From: Chryseobacterium cheonjiense
GTDB taxonomy: Bacteria; Bacteroidota; Bacteroidia; Flavobacteriales; Weeksellaceae
DNA: 64,000 nt
Direction: 5' to 3'
Assembly (NCBI RefSeq): GCF_012927265.1
Contig: NZ_JABBGF010000001.1
Span: 1,796,502 to 1,860,501 of the forward strand
Made by a program: the position numbers and the translations under genes. Positions 1-9,308 of this stretch are shown here, piece by piece. Each line of letters starts with the position of its first letter. Position 1 is the stretch's first letter. The notes beneath the pieces are model-generated. The model ran no database searches and was not told the DNA's origin. It saw nothing but the letters and a program-made list of their open reading frames with translations.

Positions 1-45
1 GCCTCGCATAGAGACAGCCTTATTATTTGGCATGTATTATACAGA
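1..45 (-). terminator. possible terminator cut by the left window edge
   Basis: Read on the minus strand after the stop of the adhesin gene, GCTGTCTC is followed by a short loop and GAGGC, which could pair with GTCTC using one G-U pair. The second arm and any T-run lie outside the window, so this is only a suggestion. Confidence 0.3.
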
Positions 46-1599
46 TTACTCTTTAACTATTTTAAAGGACTGGTCTTTTCCTTCAGATTTAACTCTTAAC
101 AGATACACTCCCTTTTTAAGATCGGAAACATTTACCTGTTTGGTGTCTTTATCAATTGTTTTAATAAGCTGGCCGGTAAGCGAGAAGATTTCAATACTAT
201 TCAGCTTTTTGTCAGAATTGATGTTCAGTACATCTTTTACCGGATTAGGATAAATTTTAATATCTGTAGTATTTCTTGTTAAATCATTTACAGCCAGTGA
301 AGACGCATCTACAACAGATACATTATCAATATCGATTCCTCTTGCCCAGTTTGAAGTTCCTTCAAAAGCAATCATATAGTTTGCAGACTTATTCGGAAGC
401 GGTATGCTTACGTCAAGCCATGCTGCATTTTCTGTTGTATAAGAACTTCCTAACTGCGTCCAAGCATCCGAAGGATTTGCTTTGTAATAAATTCTCAGTT
501 CATCCACATCACCGAACCAGTTAACATTCGCAAGACTGAATCTTAATTGAGGTGTGGCAAGTGCAGAAATATTAAGAGGCGGCAATAATAATTTTGCTTT
601 ATTCCCTGCCGTTGTCGTTCTGAATTCTGCCATTCTTGGAGCTGATTTAGGTGTTATTGAGCTGTTGCCGTTTGCCGTTACGTAACTCCAGGTAGCAGTT
701 CCGCCTCCTGTAACGGCTTCATTTGCCCAACATGATGGGATTGTTGCTGTGTCGAAGTTTTGGGTATAAGGGAATGATGAAACCGGAGCACAGGTAGTAG
801 TGAAAGATTTTACCGCCGTCCAAGCACTGAAGCCGTTTGTACCGCAATTGGACCGTACATAAAACTGATAACCGGTGGCAGCTGTAAGATTAGGAATAGT
901 AGCAGATGCAGTAGACGAAGTAATTACAGTACCAGTTCCCTGGGTAAATCCTGTTGGTCCATACTCTATCTGATACGTTGCTCCTGCAGTAGGAGAAGCC
1001 GTCCAGCTTACATTGGCAGAACTAGACAGAACAGTATTCACGGTAACACCTGAAGGCGAACCGCATGAAGGAATTGGCCCCACAGAAATATCGTCCAGGT
1101 CAAAATAGAACATATCCGTCGTAGAAGAATAAAAACCTACATAGATGGTCTGCCCTACATACGCTGAAAGATTATAGGTATATCTATAAAAGTTAGCGCC
1201 GCTTGCGGGAGCTACCGATGCAGCTAATGTAGTGGTAAAAGCAGCAGCCGTAGGTGTGGTAGTAGAAATTTTCACACTGATGGTTTCAGGATATAGAGGA
1301 TCCCGGCTTCTGGCATAAAAAGATAGGAAATCGCTCACGCCGGCAGTAACGGTAATGGCCGGAGTTACCAAATAATCATCGTGAGCTGAAGAGCTATAAC
1401 CGATAGAAGCAGTATTGGCGCCACTGTAGGCCGTAATATTTCCTCCGGTATAGTCTACAATAGACCATGTATTGGTATCTCCGCCATTTAAAACGGTCCA
1501 ACCTGTCGGAATTGTTGTTCCTGCATCAAAGTTCTGGGTAAATTGCGCGTTGGCAATAAAAGGCATTGCAAGCAATGCCAAAAGTAATTTTTTTCTCAT
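46..1599 (-). CDS. T9SS-secreted adhesin-like protein (two adhesin-type domains, FN3, T9SS type A sorting domain)
   Basis: This is a predicted surface or secreted protein of 517 residues. Residues 1-19 are a clear signal peptide ending ANAQ. Residues about 20-175 and 275-430 resemble the cleaved-adhesin/MAM-like beta-sandwich domains of Bacteroidota exoproteins (openings QNFDAG and QNFDTA). A fibronectin type III domain lies between them at about 182-265. The last 70 residues (from IYPNPVKD to FKIVKE) are a typical type A sorting domain, which directs export through the type IX secretion system and is removed at the cell surface. Adhesion is inferred from the domains; no catalytic motif is visible. 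It is transcribed alone. Confidence 0.88.
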   Translation of the reverse strand: MRKKLLLALLAMPFIANAQFTQNFDAGTTIPTGWTVLNGGDTNTWSIVDYTGGNITAYSGANTASIGYSSSAHDDYLVTPAITVTAGVSDFLSFYARSRDPLYPETISVKISTTTPTAAAFTTTLAASVAPASGANFYRYTYNLSAYVGQTIYVGFYSSTTDMFYFDLDDISVGPIPSCGSPSGVTVNTVLSSSANVSWTASPTAGATYQIEYGPTGFTQGTGTVITSSTASATIPNLTAATGYQFYVRSNCGTNGFSAWTAVKSFTTTCAPVSSFPYTQNFDTATIPSCWANEAVTGGGTATWSYVTANGNSSITPKSAPRMAEFRTTTAGNKAKLLLPPLNISALATPQLRFSLANVNWFGDVDELRIYYKANPSDAWTQLGSSYTTENAAWLDVSIPLPNKSANYMIAFEGTSNWARGIDIDNVSVVDASSLAVNDLTRNTTDIKIYPNPVKDVLNINSDKKLNSIEIFSLTGQLIKTIDKDTKQVNVSDLKKGVYLLRVKSEGKDQSFKIVKE

Positions 1600-1727
1600 A
1601 ATTATTAATTTAATTTTGGTATGTTAACTTACAAACTTTCTGTGAGTTAGCCAAATAAAATATAAAAAATGTGAGAAAAATACATTATACTTACATAATT
1701 AATAAAATGATATAAATAGTATAATAT

Positions 1728-1757
1728 AAAAAAAAGCGGCTCTTAAAAGAGCCGCTT
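1728..1757 (-). terminator. Rho-independent terminator of the RRM gene
   Basis: An 11-bp perfect stem (AAGCGGCTCTT and AAGAGCCGCTT, loop AA) is followed on the minus strand by a run of eight T. It lies just past the stop codon of the RNA-binding protein gene. Confidence 0.85.
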
Positions 1758-1763
1758 ATATTT

Positions 1764-2168
1764 TTACCAACGTTTTCCGCCGCCGTTACCGCCACGGTCT
1801 CCACCGCCGTAACCTCCACCGCTTCTGTTGTTACCTCCGTAACCTCCACTTCTGTTACCACCTCCGTAACTTCCGCCGCCTCTGTTTCCACCGCCTGCGT
1901 TGTTACTGAAAGTTCTTCTTGGCTTTTCTTCTCTTGGTTTAGCCTCTGAAACATTAAGTGTTTTTCCGTTGAATTCTTTCTGATTAAGAGCCTCAACAGC
2001 CTGCTGACCTTCAGCGTCTTCCATTTCGATGAAACCGAAACCTCTTGAACGGCCAGTTTCTTTGTCTGTAATGATTTTTACTGAAGAAACTTCTCCAAAT
2101 TCTGAAAATAGATCTTGCAACTCGTAGTCTTTAGTTGCGTAATTGATGTTTGAAACAAAAATGTTCAT
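1764..2168 (-). CDS. glycine-rich RNA-binding protein with one RRM
   Basis: This is a 134-residue single-RRM protein. RNP2 is seen as NIFVSNI at residues 2-8 and RNP1 as RGFGFIEM at about 42-49. After residue 90 the chain becomes an Arg/Gly/Asn/Tyr-rich tail of GGGNRGGGSYGG type, as in plant and cyanobacterial glycine-rich RNA-binding proteins. Such proteins bind single-stranded RNA and are often cold- or stress-induced in bacteria; the target here is unknown. The gene stands alone, with a strong terminator and a 384-bp upstream gap that could hold a long leader. The repetitive glycine codons create long antisense and frame-shifted ORFs that are not genes. Confidence 0.9.
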   Translation of the reverse strand: MNIFVSNINYATKDYELQDLFSEFGEVSSVKIITDKETGRSRGFGFIEMEDAEGQQAVEALNQKEFNGKTLNVSEAKPREEKPRRTFSNNAGGGNRGGGSYGGGNRSGGYGGNNRSGGGYGGGDRGGNGGGKRW

Positions 2169-2552
2169 CTGAGTAAAAAATTAAAAATGTTAAAAATGAT
2201 TTGGTTTATAAAAGAAAAACAACATAAAGAATGAACAAATATTGATTCCAGATATAAGACAGGTGCAATATACAACTTATAATTTCATATCAAAAGCTTT
2301 TTTAAAAATATTTTAATAAAATTTTCAACTAAAACATAACTTTGTTAAAAAGTATTAATTCATCGTGAAATTTTTATGAATATTTAGTAAAGTTATAATT
2401 ATTGTCAATATTTTACATTATGCTTAACACAGATTAATTTGCTTGCGTTGGCATCATTGAGGAAATAAATAATTTTCTTTCAGACTGTAAATGCCTATTG
2501 CTTGGATGGAGCTATATTTTAACACTAAATTTGCACCGGAAATATTACAACT
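2169..2552. other. 384-bp gap between divergent genes
   Basis: AT-rich and without a credible ORF. It holds the promoter of the thioesterase gene near its right end and presumably the promoter and a leader of the RRM gene. A plus-strand TAACTTTG at 2337-2344 matches the promoter box but has no gene close behind it. Confidence 0.5.
2526..2533 (+). promoter_or_regulatory. -7 promoter box of the thioesterase/regulator pair
   Basis: TAAATTTG, followed by CA, matches the Bacteroidota TAnnTTTG box and ends 19 nt before the ATG at 2553. Confidence 0.6.
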
Positions 2553-2954
2553 ATGAATTATCACACAAGAAAGTGGGTAAAACCCGAAGATCTGAATCCC
2601 AACCAGTCTTTATTTGGTGGCAGGCTGTTACAGTGGATTGATGAAGAGGCAGCTTTATATGCAGTTATTCAGCTTGAAAATAAAAAAGTAGTTACAAAAT
2701 TCATCTCAGAAATCAATTTTGTTAGTTCTGCAAAACAGGGAGATATTATCGAAATCGGGATAGAAGTTTCAGCTTTCGGGTCTACTTCTCTTACATTAAA
2801 ATGTGATGTTAGAAACAAAATGACACACCAGACCATTATTACGGTTGATAAAATTGTTATGGTAAATCTTGATGAAAGTGGCAATCCTGCACCTCACGGA
2901 AAAACAAAAGTGGAGTTTGTAAAAGACAGACTCAGTAAACAGGAACCCGAATGA
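2553..2954 (+). CDS. acyl-CoA thioesterase (hotdog fold)
   Basis: This 133-residue protein has the single hotdog domain of the YciA/acyl-CoA hydrolase family, which splits acyl-CoA to free acid and CoA in the cytoplasm. The N-terminal stretch NPNQSLFGGRLLQWIDE is the family signature (Asn...Phe-Gly-Gly, with the Asp of the active site nearby). Length is normal. Its last four bases overlap the start of the next gene (ATGA), so the two are translated together. Why a thioesterase is coupled to a metal-type AraC regulator is not clear from sequence. Confidence 0.87.
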   Translation: MNYHTRKWVKPEDLNPNQSLFGGRLLQWIDEEAALYAVIQLENKKVVTKFISEINFVSSAKQGDIIEIGIEVSAFGSTSLTLKCDVRNKMTHQTIITVDKIVMVNLDESGNPAPHGKTKVEFVKDRLSKQEPE

Positions 2955-3511
2955 AAATCTATATAAAAAATATGGTGTGTGAAAGATGCATCACTGCGGT
3001 TTCAGGTATTTTTAACGAAATCAATATCAACGTTAAAAATATCACTCTTGGTGAAGCAGAAACAGCATCTGAGGTTTCGGATGAGAAACTTCTTCTGCTG
3101 GAGAAACGCCTGGAAGATATAGGTTTCGAAAGAATTAAGGACTCGTCCCGACAGCTTGTTGAAAAAATCAAAAACCTCATCATTAAAAAAATCAGCGAAC
3201 TGGATATTGATGAGGATTTTCTTCTGTCGGAATTTTTAAGCAGCACGCTCAACAAGGATTACAGCTCCGTTTCCAGAACATTCTCCCAAAACGAAAACAT
3301 TACCCTTGAACAGTTTTTTATCCTTCAAAAAATCGAAAAAGTAAAAGAACTACTTCTGTACAATGAATTCACGTTAACAGAAATCGCAGGGAAACTGGGT
3401 TATAAGAGTGTTCAGCATCTATCTTCACAGTTTAGAAGCAGTACCGGTTTTACCCCATCAGAATTTAAAAAGCTTAAAGTTCATAACCGAAAACCACTGG
3501 ATCAGGTCTAA
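2951..3511 (+). CDS. AraC-type regulator with N-terminal CxxC (HMA-like) segment
   Basis: This 186-residue protein has two parts. Residues 1-65 (KNMVCERC, with Cys10 and Cys13, then a beta-alpha-beta pattern) look like a heavy-metal-associated domain similar to those of copper chaperones. Residues about 95-180 are an AraC/XylS double helix-turn-helix ending in the family pattern GYKSVQHLSSQFRSSTGFTPSEFKK. The copper ATPase gene starts 210 bp downstream on the same strand, so a copper- or metal-responsive activator of that gene is a reasonable inference. It overlaps the thioesterase by 4 bp. The DNA-binding assignment is firm; metal sensing is inferred. Confidence 0.82.
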   Translation: MKIYIKNMVCERCITAVSGIFNEININVKNITLGEAETASEVSDEKLLLLEKRLEDIGFERIKDSSRQLVEKIKNLIIKKISELDIDEDFLLSEFLSSTLNKDYSSVSRTFSQNENITLEQFFILQKIEKVKELLLYNEFTLTEIAGKLGYKSVQHLSSQFRSSTGFTPSEFKKLKVHNRKPLDQV

Positions 3512-3721
3512 CTGAATCTGAGTGTTTTAGGTTTAAAGGTTTGAGTGTTTTAGTGTTTTAGTGTATTTATTTTATGGTAACATTATAATATTACAACTCC
3601 TACTTTCATACTCTACAACTTTATAACTCTACAACATAAACAAAATTCTATAAACATTATCCTTAAATTTATAACAAGCTTCGGAATACATTTTGGAAAT
3701 TTGTTCTATAAATAAAGGATT

Positions 3722-6565
3722 ATGCAATATCAATATACAATTCTCGGGATGACCTGCTCCGGCTGTCAGAAAAAAATTTCCGAAAAGCTAAACAGCCTGG
3801 AAGGAATAACAGCCGAAATAAATCTCGAAAATAACACGGCGATCATCACTTCAGATAAGGAAGTAGATCTGGATTTTTTAAATGAAGCCCTTAAAGAAGC
3901 CGGTAATTACAGACTTGAAAATCCAGGTCAAGCAGAGCAGGCTTTTATAAAACCTCAGGATCGTGTCTCCCCCTCATCGGTGTACTACTGCCCTATGGAA
4001 TGTGAAGGTGAAAAAGTGTACTTTCAGCAGGGAAAAAGATGCCCGGTGTGCAATATGTACCTTGTTCCTATTGAAGAAAAACTTGCAAAAGATCCAACTT
4101 ATAAACCTGTATATTCCTCTTCCCATCTTCCTGAAAATTTTAAAGATAATATCGGGAAATATTACTGCCCGATGTTTTGTGAAGGCAATAAAGTTTATCC
4201 TGAAAAAGGAGACTGCCCGGTCTGCAACATGCACCTGGAAGAGATTACAGAAGAACTCGTTAATAACTCAGCGCAACATACCCATCATCATTCTCAACAG
4301 CACGACCATCACCATCATGAACCGCCTAAGGTAACCGATGCAATGGCTGGTAAATATTATTGTCCGATGTTTTGTGAGGGCGATAAAGTCTATGACTCCA
4401 ACGTCGGCTGTCCGGTCTGCGGAATGGGTCTGGTGAAATATCCCGAAAAAAAGGCGGCGCAATATACCTGCCCGATGCATCCGGAAATTATCCGCAACGA
4501 ACCGGGAGACTGCCCGATCTGCGGAATGGACCTCGTTAAAATACCTGACAAAGAAGATGATAATGAAGATGAAACCTATAAGATCCTGAAAAGAAAATTT
4601 ATTATTTCATTACTCTTTACCATACCTGTTTTTATTCTTTCTATGGGAGGAATGATGATCGATTTTCCGTTTTCTCATCAGATCCAGGGAGTCATTGAGC
4701 TGTCATTAACGCTTCCCGTGATTTTTTATTCGGGATGGTTTCTGATCAAGAGAGGCTGGGTTTCATTTAAAACCTGGAATTTAAATATGTTCAGTCTTAT
4801 TGCGCTGGGTGTTGCCGCCGCATTTATTTTTAGTATAATAGCATTGGTTTTTCCTGGTATTATTCCTCACGAAATCCGAGGAGCGCATCACGAAACGCCT
4901 CTTTATTTTGAAGCCGTATGTGTAATTTTAACGTTGGTAATTTTAGGCCAGTTAATGGAAGCGGCAGCTCACAAGAAAACGGGAAATGCCATCAGGGAAT
5001 TAATGAACCTTTCCCCTGACGAAGCCAATATTATCGTTAACGGAGAAGAAAAAAGAATCCTGCTTTCACAGGTTAAAATCGGTGACCTTCTGAAAGTAAA
5101 ACCCGGTGAAAAAATACCCGTTGACGGAAAAATCACAGAAGGAAATTCTAATGTCGATGAGAGTATGATTACAGGCGAACCAATTCCTGTTGAAAAAAAG
5201 GTAAACGATAAAGTATCTTCCGGAACTATCAACGGAAATCAGGTTTTTATTATGAAAGCTGAAAAAGTAGGTGATGATACCCTGCTTTCACACATCATCA
5301 GAATGGTGAATGAAGCCAGTAGAAGCAAAGCTCCTATCCAGAAATTGACGGATAAAGTTTCAAAAATATTTGTTCCTGCCGTTATCCTGGCGGCTGTTCT
5401 CACCTTTATTCTTTGGCAGATTTTCGGTCCGGAAGGTAAAAAAAGCCTTTTTGCTTTTGTGAATGCTGTTGCTGTTTTAATAGTTGCCTGCCCGTGTGCT
5501 TTGGGTCTCGCCACGCCGATGTCTCTTATGGTAGGAATCGGGAAAGGTGCCAAAAACGGAATTTTAATAAAAAATGCGGAAGCACTTGAACAAATGAATA
5601 AGGTAAATGTTTTAATTACCGATAAAACAGGAACTTTAACCGAAGGAAAACCGTCAGCAGAATATATAGAAACATTGGATAACGATAAAACTTTCATTTT
5701 AAAACTAGCGTATTCTTTAAACCAAAATTCGGAACACCCTTTATCTACCGCAGTTATTAAAAGAGCAAAAGAAGAAAACATTAAACCAGAAAAGGTCGAC
5801 GGCTTTGAAAATATTTCAGGAAAAGGCGTAAAAGGAAATATTAATGGAAGCACAGTATATGTAGGAAACGAGAGCCTTCTTGCTGCCCATGATATTTCAA
5901 TTCCTGAAAATCTCAGACAAAAAGCTATCGAAGTACAATCGAAAGCGCATACCGTTTCTTATGTGGCAGAAAACGAAAATGTTTTAGGCTTCATCAGTTT
6001 TACTGATAAAATTAAGGAAAATGCTAAAAATGCAATTCAGCAATTGATCAAAGAAGGAGTTGAGGTAATTATGATGACGGGAGATAATGAACACACAGCA
6101 AAAGCAGTTGCTGATGAACTCGGAATCAAACATTTCAAAGCCAATTGTCATCCTGAAGACAAACTCAATGAAGTAAAAAGATTACAGCAGCAGGGAAAAA
6201 TTGTTTCTATGACCGGCGACGGAATCAACGACTCTCCTGCCCTCGCCCAGGCCAATATCGGGATCGCAATGGGTACCGGAACCGACGTTGCCATGGAAAG
6301 CGCTGAAATTACTTTACTGAAAGGCGATATCTCGGGCGTTGCAAAATCAAAGCTTCTAAGCGAGAAACTGTTGAGAAATATTAAAGAAAACCTCTTTTTC
6401 GCCTTTATTTATAATGTTTTGGGAGTTCCGGTTGCGGCAGGATTATTGTATCCGTTTTTTGGAATATTATTGTCACCGATGATCGCAGCGGCAGCAATGA
6501 GTGTTAGTTCACTTTCTGTTATTTTAAATTCATTGCGGTTAAATTCGGTTGATTTGAATAAATAA
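3722..6565 (+). CDS. copA: copper-translocating P1B-type ATPase with four heavy-metal-binding repeats
   Basis: This 947-residue inner-membrane pump exports monovalent copper (or silver) at the cost of ATP. Residues 1-65 form an HMA domain with GMTCSGC. Between residues about 88 and 275 lie four YxCPM...CPxCxM repeats of the heavy-metal-binding-domain type, with a His-rich stretch near 185-200 between the second and third. The ATPase core shows the transmembrane metal site CPC (590-592), the phosphorylated Asp634 in DKTGT, the HP motif at 672-673 and GDGIND at 832-837. CPC with HP marks the P1B-1 copper class. The N-terminus is much longer than in E. coli-type CopA. It follows the CxxC/AraC regulator gene. 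Confidence 0.93.
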   Translation: MQYQYTILGMTCSGCQKKISEKLNSLEGITAEINLENNTAIITSDKEVDLDFLNEALKEAGNYRLENPGQAEQAFIKPQDRVSPSSVYYCPMECEGEKVYFQQGKRCPVCNMYLVPIEEKLAKDPTYKPVYSSSHLPENFKDNIGKYYCPMFCEGNKVYPEKGDCPVCNMHLEEITEELVNNSAQHTHHHSQQHDHHHHEPPKVTDAMAGKYYCPMFCEGDKVYDSNVGCPVCGMGLVKYPEKKAAQYTCPMHPEIIRNEPGDCPICGMDLVKIPDKEDDNEDETYKILKRKFIISLLFTIPVFILSMGGMMIDFPFSHQIQGVIELSLTLPVIFYSGWFLIKRGWVSFKTWNLNMFSLIALGVAAAFIFSIIALVFPGIIPHEIRGAHHETPLYFEAVCVILTLVILGQLMEAAAHKKTGNAIRELMNLSPDEANIIVNGEEKRILLSQVKIGDLLKVKPGEKIPVDGKITEGNSNVDESMITGEPIPVEKKVNDKVSSGTINGNQVFIMKAEKVGDDTLLSHIIRMVNEASRSKAPIQKLTDKVSKIFVPAVILAAVLTFILWQIFGPEGKKSLFAFVNAVAVLIVACPCALGLATPMSLMVGIGKGAKNGILIKNAEALEQMNKVNVLITDKTGTLTEGKPSAEYIETLDNDKTFILKLAYSLNQNSEHPLSTAVIKRAKEENIKPEKVDGFENISGKGVKGNINGSTVYVGNESLLAAHDISIPENLRQKAIEVQSKAHTVSYVAENENVLGFISFTDKIKENAKNAIQQLIKEGVEVIMMTGDNEHTAKAVADELGIKHFKANCHPEDKLNEVKRLQQQGKIVSMTGDGINDSPALAQANIGIAMGTGTDVAMESAEITLLKGDISGVAKSKLLSEKLLRNIKENLFFAFIYNVLGVPVAAGLLYPFFGILLSPMIAAAAMSVSSLSVILNSLRLNSVDLNK

Positions 6566-6615
6566 TTTAATCTCCCGCAGATTTAACAGATGTCTGAGAA
6601 AATTTAAAATCACCT

Positions 6616-7353
6616 ATGGAAAATATGAAAAAAGAAAATCTATACATCGGCTGCTCAGGTTTTTACAATAATGACTGGAAAGGATCGCTGTACCCGGAAG
6701 ATGCCAAAAGTAAAGACTTTCTTACCCTATATTCTCAGGAATTCAACTGTGTGGAAATCAACTCTACTTTTTACAGAAAACCGACTGCAAAAACATTGAT
6801 CAAATGGACGGATGAAACACCGGATAAATTCAGGTTTTTTATTAAAATTCCGAAAACTATTTCTCATGAAAAAAGAATGAAGGACTGCAAAGAAGAAATA
6901 AATGTTTTCTGCGAACATATTGGATCTCATCTGAAAGAAAAATTGTCCGGTTTTCTGTATCAGTTTCCGCCTTCGTTCAAAAATACTCCGGAAAATCTGG
7001 AACTCATCTTAACTAATATTGACTTCAGCTATGTAAACGTTATTGAGTTTCGCCATGATTCCTGGTGGGATCAGGATGTTTTTGGTATACTTAAAGAAAA
7101 TAATATTGTCGTTTCAGGTGTTAGCTTTCCCGGAAACCTGCCGGAAGATGTCATCATCAACCATCCTGCTATTCTCTATTACAGGCTTCATGGTAAACCT
7201 GTGCTCTACAAATCCGAGTACAGTGAGGAATTTCTGAAAGAATTAGCACAAAAAATTAAAAACGCTCAACATCAGACTTTTATATTTTTCAATAATACCT
7301 GGGGAACTTCAGCTGTCAAAAACGGATTGTATTTAAAAAGTATTTTGGAATAA
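6616..7353 (+). CDS. DUF72 family protein
   Basis: This 245-residue protein belongs to the DUF72 (YecE-like) family, predicted to fold as a TIM barrel. Recognisable family segments are IGCSGFYNNDWKGSLYP at the N-terminus, EINSTFYRKP, FRFFIKIPKTISHE and a C-terminal FFNNTWGTSAVKN. No reaction is established for the family. The start at 6616 could instead be the Met codon at 6625 (MKKENLY). It lies 50 bp after the copper ATPase on the same strand, which may be readthrough rather than a functional link. Confidence 0.85.
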   Translation: MENMKKENLYIGCSGFYNNDWKGSLYPEDAKSKDFLTLYSQEFNCVEINSTFYRKPTAKTLIKWTDETPDKFRFFIKIPKTISHEKRMKDCKEEINVFCEHIGSHLKEKLSGFLYQFPPSFKNTPENLELILTNIDFSYVNVIEFRHDSWWDQDVFGILKENNIVVSGVSFPGNLPEDVIINHPAILYYRLHGKPVLYKSEYSEEFLKELAQKIKNAQHQTFIFFNNTWGTSAVKNGLYLKSILE

Positions 7354-7480
7354 AACGCTTCGTAAAAAATTTATTAAAATAAAATTAAAAAGTAAAATAA
7401 GCCTATAAAGAGGCATAATTTTTGTTAACAATTATTTGGATTTTTTAACAACTTTTAACAACTCAATTCCTTTTAATTTT

Positions 7481-8344
7481 ATGACAAAAACCTTTGGGGA
7501 AAAGTCTCTAAAAAAGACTTTTCTTGGGATGTTTGCATTGATGAGTGCAACTTCAATTCTATGTAACAGCTGTAACCAGAAAAAAGACAAGAAAGAATCA
7601 GAAAAAATGATTCATAAAAACCATCCCGTCGCAAAAGCTGTCCCCAAAATCGATGAAACTGTTCCGCCCGATAAAAGAGTGATCTACCTTACATTCGATG
7701 ACGGCCCCAACCATGGAACAGAGAATCTTCTTAAAATTTTACATAAAAGAAATGTCTGTGCTACCGCTTTTCTCGTCGGAAAGCATGCGTACGGCAGCAA
7801 AAAACAACAGCAGGATCTTCAGCTTCTGAGAAAAGATAAGCTGATCGAACTTGCCAACCACAGTTTTACCCATGCTCACAACAAATACACCGATTTTTAT
7901 AAAAATCCTGTGGAAGTAGTTCATGATTTTGATACGGCCAAAGACAGCCTGAAACTCTACGATAAAATTGCAAGAACACCCGGGAGAAATATCTGGAGGC
8001 TCAACAATATTACCGTTACCGATCTGAAAAGTTCAGGCGATGCAGCAAACAGTCTGAAAAAAGCAGGTTACAAAGTAATCGGATGGGATCTTGAATGGAA
8101 ACCAACCAATAGAATGGTATTAAAAGGAAACCATGAAGCCATGCTGAAAAAAGTAGACAGTATCTTTTTTAACGATCTTGAAAAAACCTCAAGGCATCTT
8201 GTTTTTCTTACTCATGACCAATATTTAACCGATGCCGATTCTATCAACGAGCTGGATCTTTTTATTGAGAAGCTTCAGAAAAGCAACCGTTTCGTTTTCA
8301 GAAAAATCTCGGAATATCCGGGAATTAATGAAATACTGAACTGA
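7481..8344 (+). CDS. polysaccharide deacetylase family protein (NodB fold)
   Basis: The protein has the NodB-type carbohydrate esterase 4 fold, which removes acetyl groups from N-acetylated sugars such as peptidoglycan or chitin chains. The metal/catalytic motif TFDDGPNHG lies at about residue 71 and NHSFTHAH about 60 residues later supplies the His pair. I chose ATG 7481 (288 residues or so) over the upstream ATG at 7436, because from 7481 the N-terminus is a signal sequence (KKTFLGMFALMSATSILCNSC) whose Cys could be a lipoprotein site. The upstream start would place 15 extra residues before the basic region. Envelope location is inferred. Confidence 0.83.
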   Translation: MTKTFGEKSLKKTFLGMFALMSATSILCNSCNQKKDKKESEKMIHKNHPVAKAVPKIDETVPPDKRVIYLTFDDGPNHGTENLLKILHKRNVCATAFLVGKHAYGSKKQQQDLQLLRKDKLIELANHSFTHAHNKYTDFYKNPVEVVHDFDTAKDSLKLYDKIARTPGRNIWRLNNITVTDLKSSGDAANSLKKAGYKVIGWDLEWKPTNRMVLKGNHEAMLKKVDSIFFNDLEKTSRHLVFLTHDQYLTDADSINELDLFIEKLQKSNRFVFRKISEYPGINEILN

Positions 8345-8373
8345 AATATTTCTTTAAACTTTATTTGATTTTT

Positions 8374-8539
8374 ATTTACCACAAAAGGCCCAAAAGATTA
8401 AAAATATATTTAAAATTGTTTACTAGTAAGATTGATAATAAGATCTCATAAGTTTTTAAAATCTTTAATTTTTATTTTTTGTGATCTTTGTTTATCTAAA
8501 ATAATTAAAACTAATCTTTTGTGTCTTTTGCGGTTAAAT
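8374..8539. repeat. inverted-repeat-bounded intergenic element
   Basis: The left arm 8374-8400 (core CCACAAAAGGCCCAAAAGAT) and the right arm 8512-8539 are reverse complements over about 27 bp, with three mismatches and one extra base. The 110-bp interior is AT-rich and non-coding. Words of the type ACCACAAAAGGCNCAAAAG recur in flavobacterial intergenic DNA from memory, so this may be a MITE-like or dispersed repeat. Confidence 0.55.
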
Positions 8540-8593
8540 TAAAATTGACAAGATCTGATTACATTTTAATTTAAAATTCAGAAATTTGCAGGT

Positions 8594-9253
8594 ATGAGTA
8601 TTCAGGAAAATTACAACGATATCAAAAAACAGCTTCCTTCGGATGTACAGTTGGTGGCCGTATCAAAAACCCACCCCGTCTCCGCTATACAGGAAGTTTA
8701 TGATTTGGGCCAAAGAGTTTTCGGAGAAAATAAAGTACAGGAGCTTGCCGAAAAATATCCTCTTCTTCCAAAAGATATCCAATGGCATCTGATTGGCCAT
8801 CTGCAAACCAATAAAGTAAAATACATCGCTGAATTTATTGACACCATCCAAAGTGCAGATTCAGAAAAACTGATCATGGAAATCAATAAAGAAGCAGGTA
8901 AGCACAACCGTACCATCAATGTTTTGCTTCAGGTAAAAATTGCAGAAGAAGAAACAAAGTTCGGACTTGAGATTGAAGAAGCAAAAAACCTGTACAGAAA
9001 ATACCTCAACGGTGAATTTCCCAATATCGTTATCACCGGACTGATGGGAATGGCAACTTTCACCGAAGACAGGGATCAGATAAAAAAAGAATTTCTGATT
9101 CTTAAAAGACTTTTTGACGAATTAAATCAGCTTCAGCCTTTACAGACATTATCAATGGGAATGAGTGATGACTTCCCGATTGCCATTGAATGCGGAGCTA
9201 CTTCAATACGCGTAGGATCGGCAATTTTCGGAAGGAGAGATTATTCAAAATAG
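8594..9253 (+). CDS. YggS/PROSC-type PLP homeostasis protein
   Basis: This 219-residue protein is a single-domain alanine-racemase-fold PLP carrier of the YggS/PLPBP family. The cofactor lysine is Lys25 in VAVSKTHP. Other family marks are GENKVQEL, WHLIGHLQTNK and the C-terminal phosphate-binding SIRVGSAIFGRRDY. Family members buffer free pyridoxal phosphate and affect amino-acid pools; no racemase activity is expected. The ATG lies only 5 nt after a TTTG box (GAAATTTGCA), suggesting a very short mRNA leader. Confidence 0.92.
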   Translation: MSIQENYNDIKKQLPSDVQLVAVSKTHPVSAIQEVYDLGQRVFGENKVQELAEKYPLLPKDIQWHLIGHLQTNKVKYIAEFIDTIQSADSEKLIMEINKEAGKHNRTINVLLQVKIAEEETKFGLEIEEAKNLYRKYLNGEFPNIVITGLMGMATFTEDRDQIKKEFLILKRLFDELNQLQPLQTLSMGMSDDFPIAIECGATSIRVGSAIFGRRDYSK

Positions 9254-9295
9254 ATGATTAGGTATAGTTTTTGCTAATAATTCAATCAAAAAATC

Positions 9296-9303
9296 TAAAT
9301 TTG
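9296..9303 (+). promoter_or_regulatory. -7 promoter box of the response-regulator gene
   Basis: TAAATTTG ends 5 nt before the ATG at 9309, so the transcript should be nearly leaderless. Confidence 0.6.
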
Positions 9304-9308
9304 CAACT

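Noticed and set aside
1790..1900. Repetitive block that could be mistaken for a CRISPR-like array
   Set aside because: It is the GGN codon repeat of the RRM protein tail; there are no spacers of fixed length.
1691..1996. 101-residue frame overlapping the RRM gene with repeated Val-Thr-Glu residues
   Set aside because: It is a shifted reading of glycine-rich codons in the RRM gene and crosses its terminator.
3520..3565. Short tandem words GAGTGTTTTAG and GTGTTTTA after the AraC gene
   Set aside because: Simple AT-rich repetition, too short and irregular to be an array; no function suggested.
5239..5853. 204-residue open frame on the minus strand inside the copper ATPase gene
   Set aside because: It is the antisense of a strongly conserved ATPase core and has no family match.
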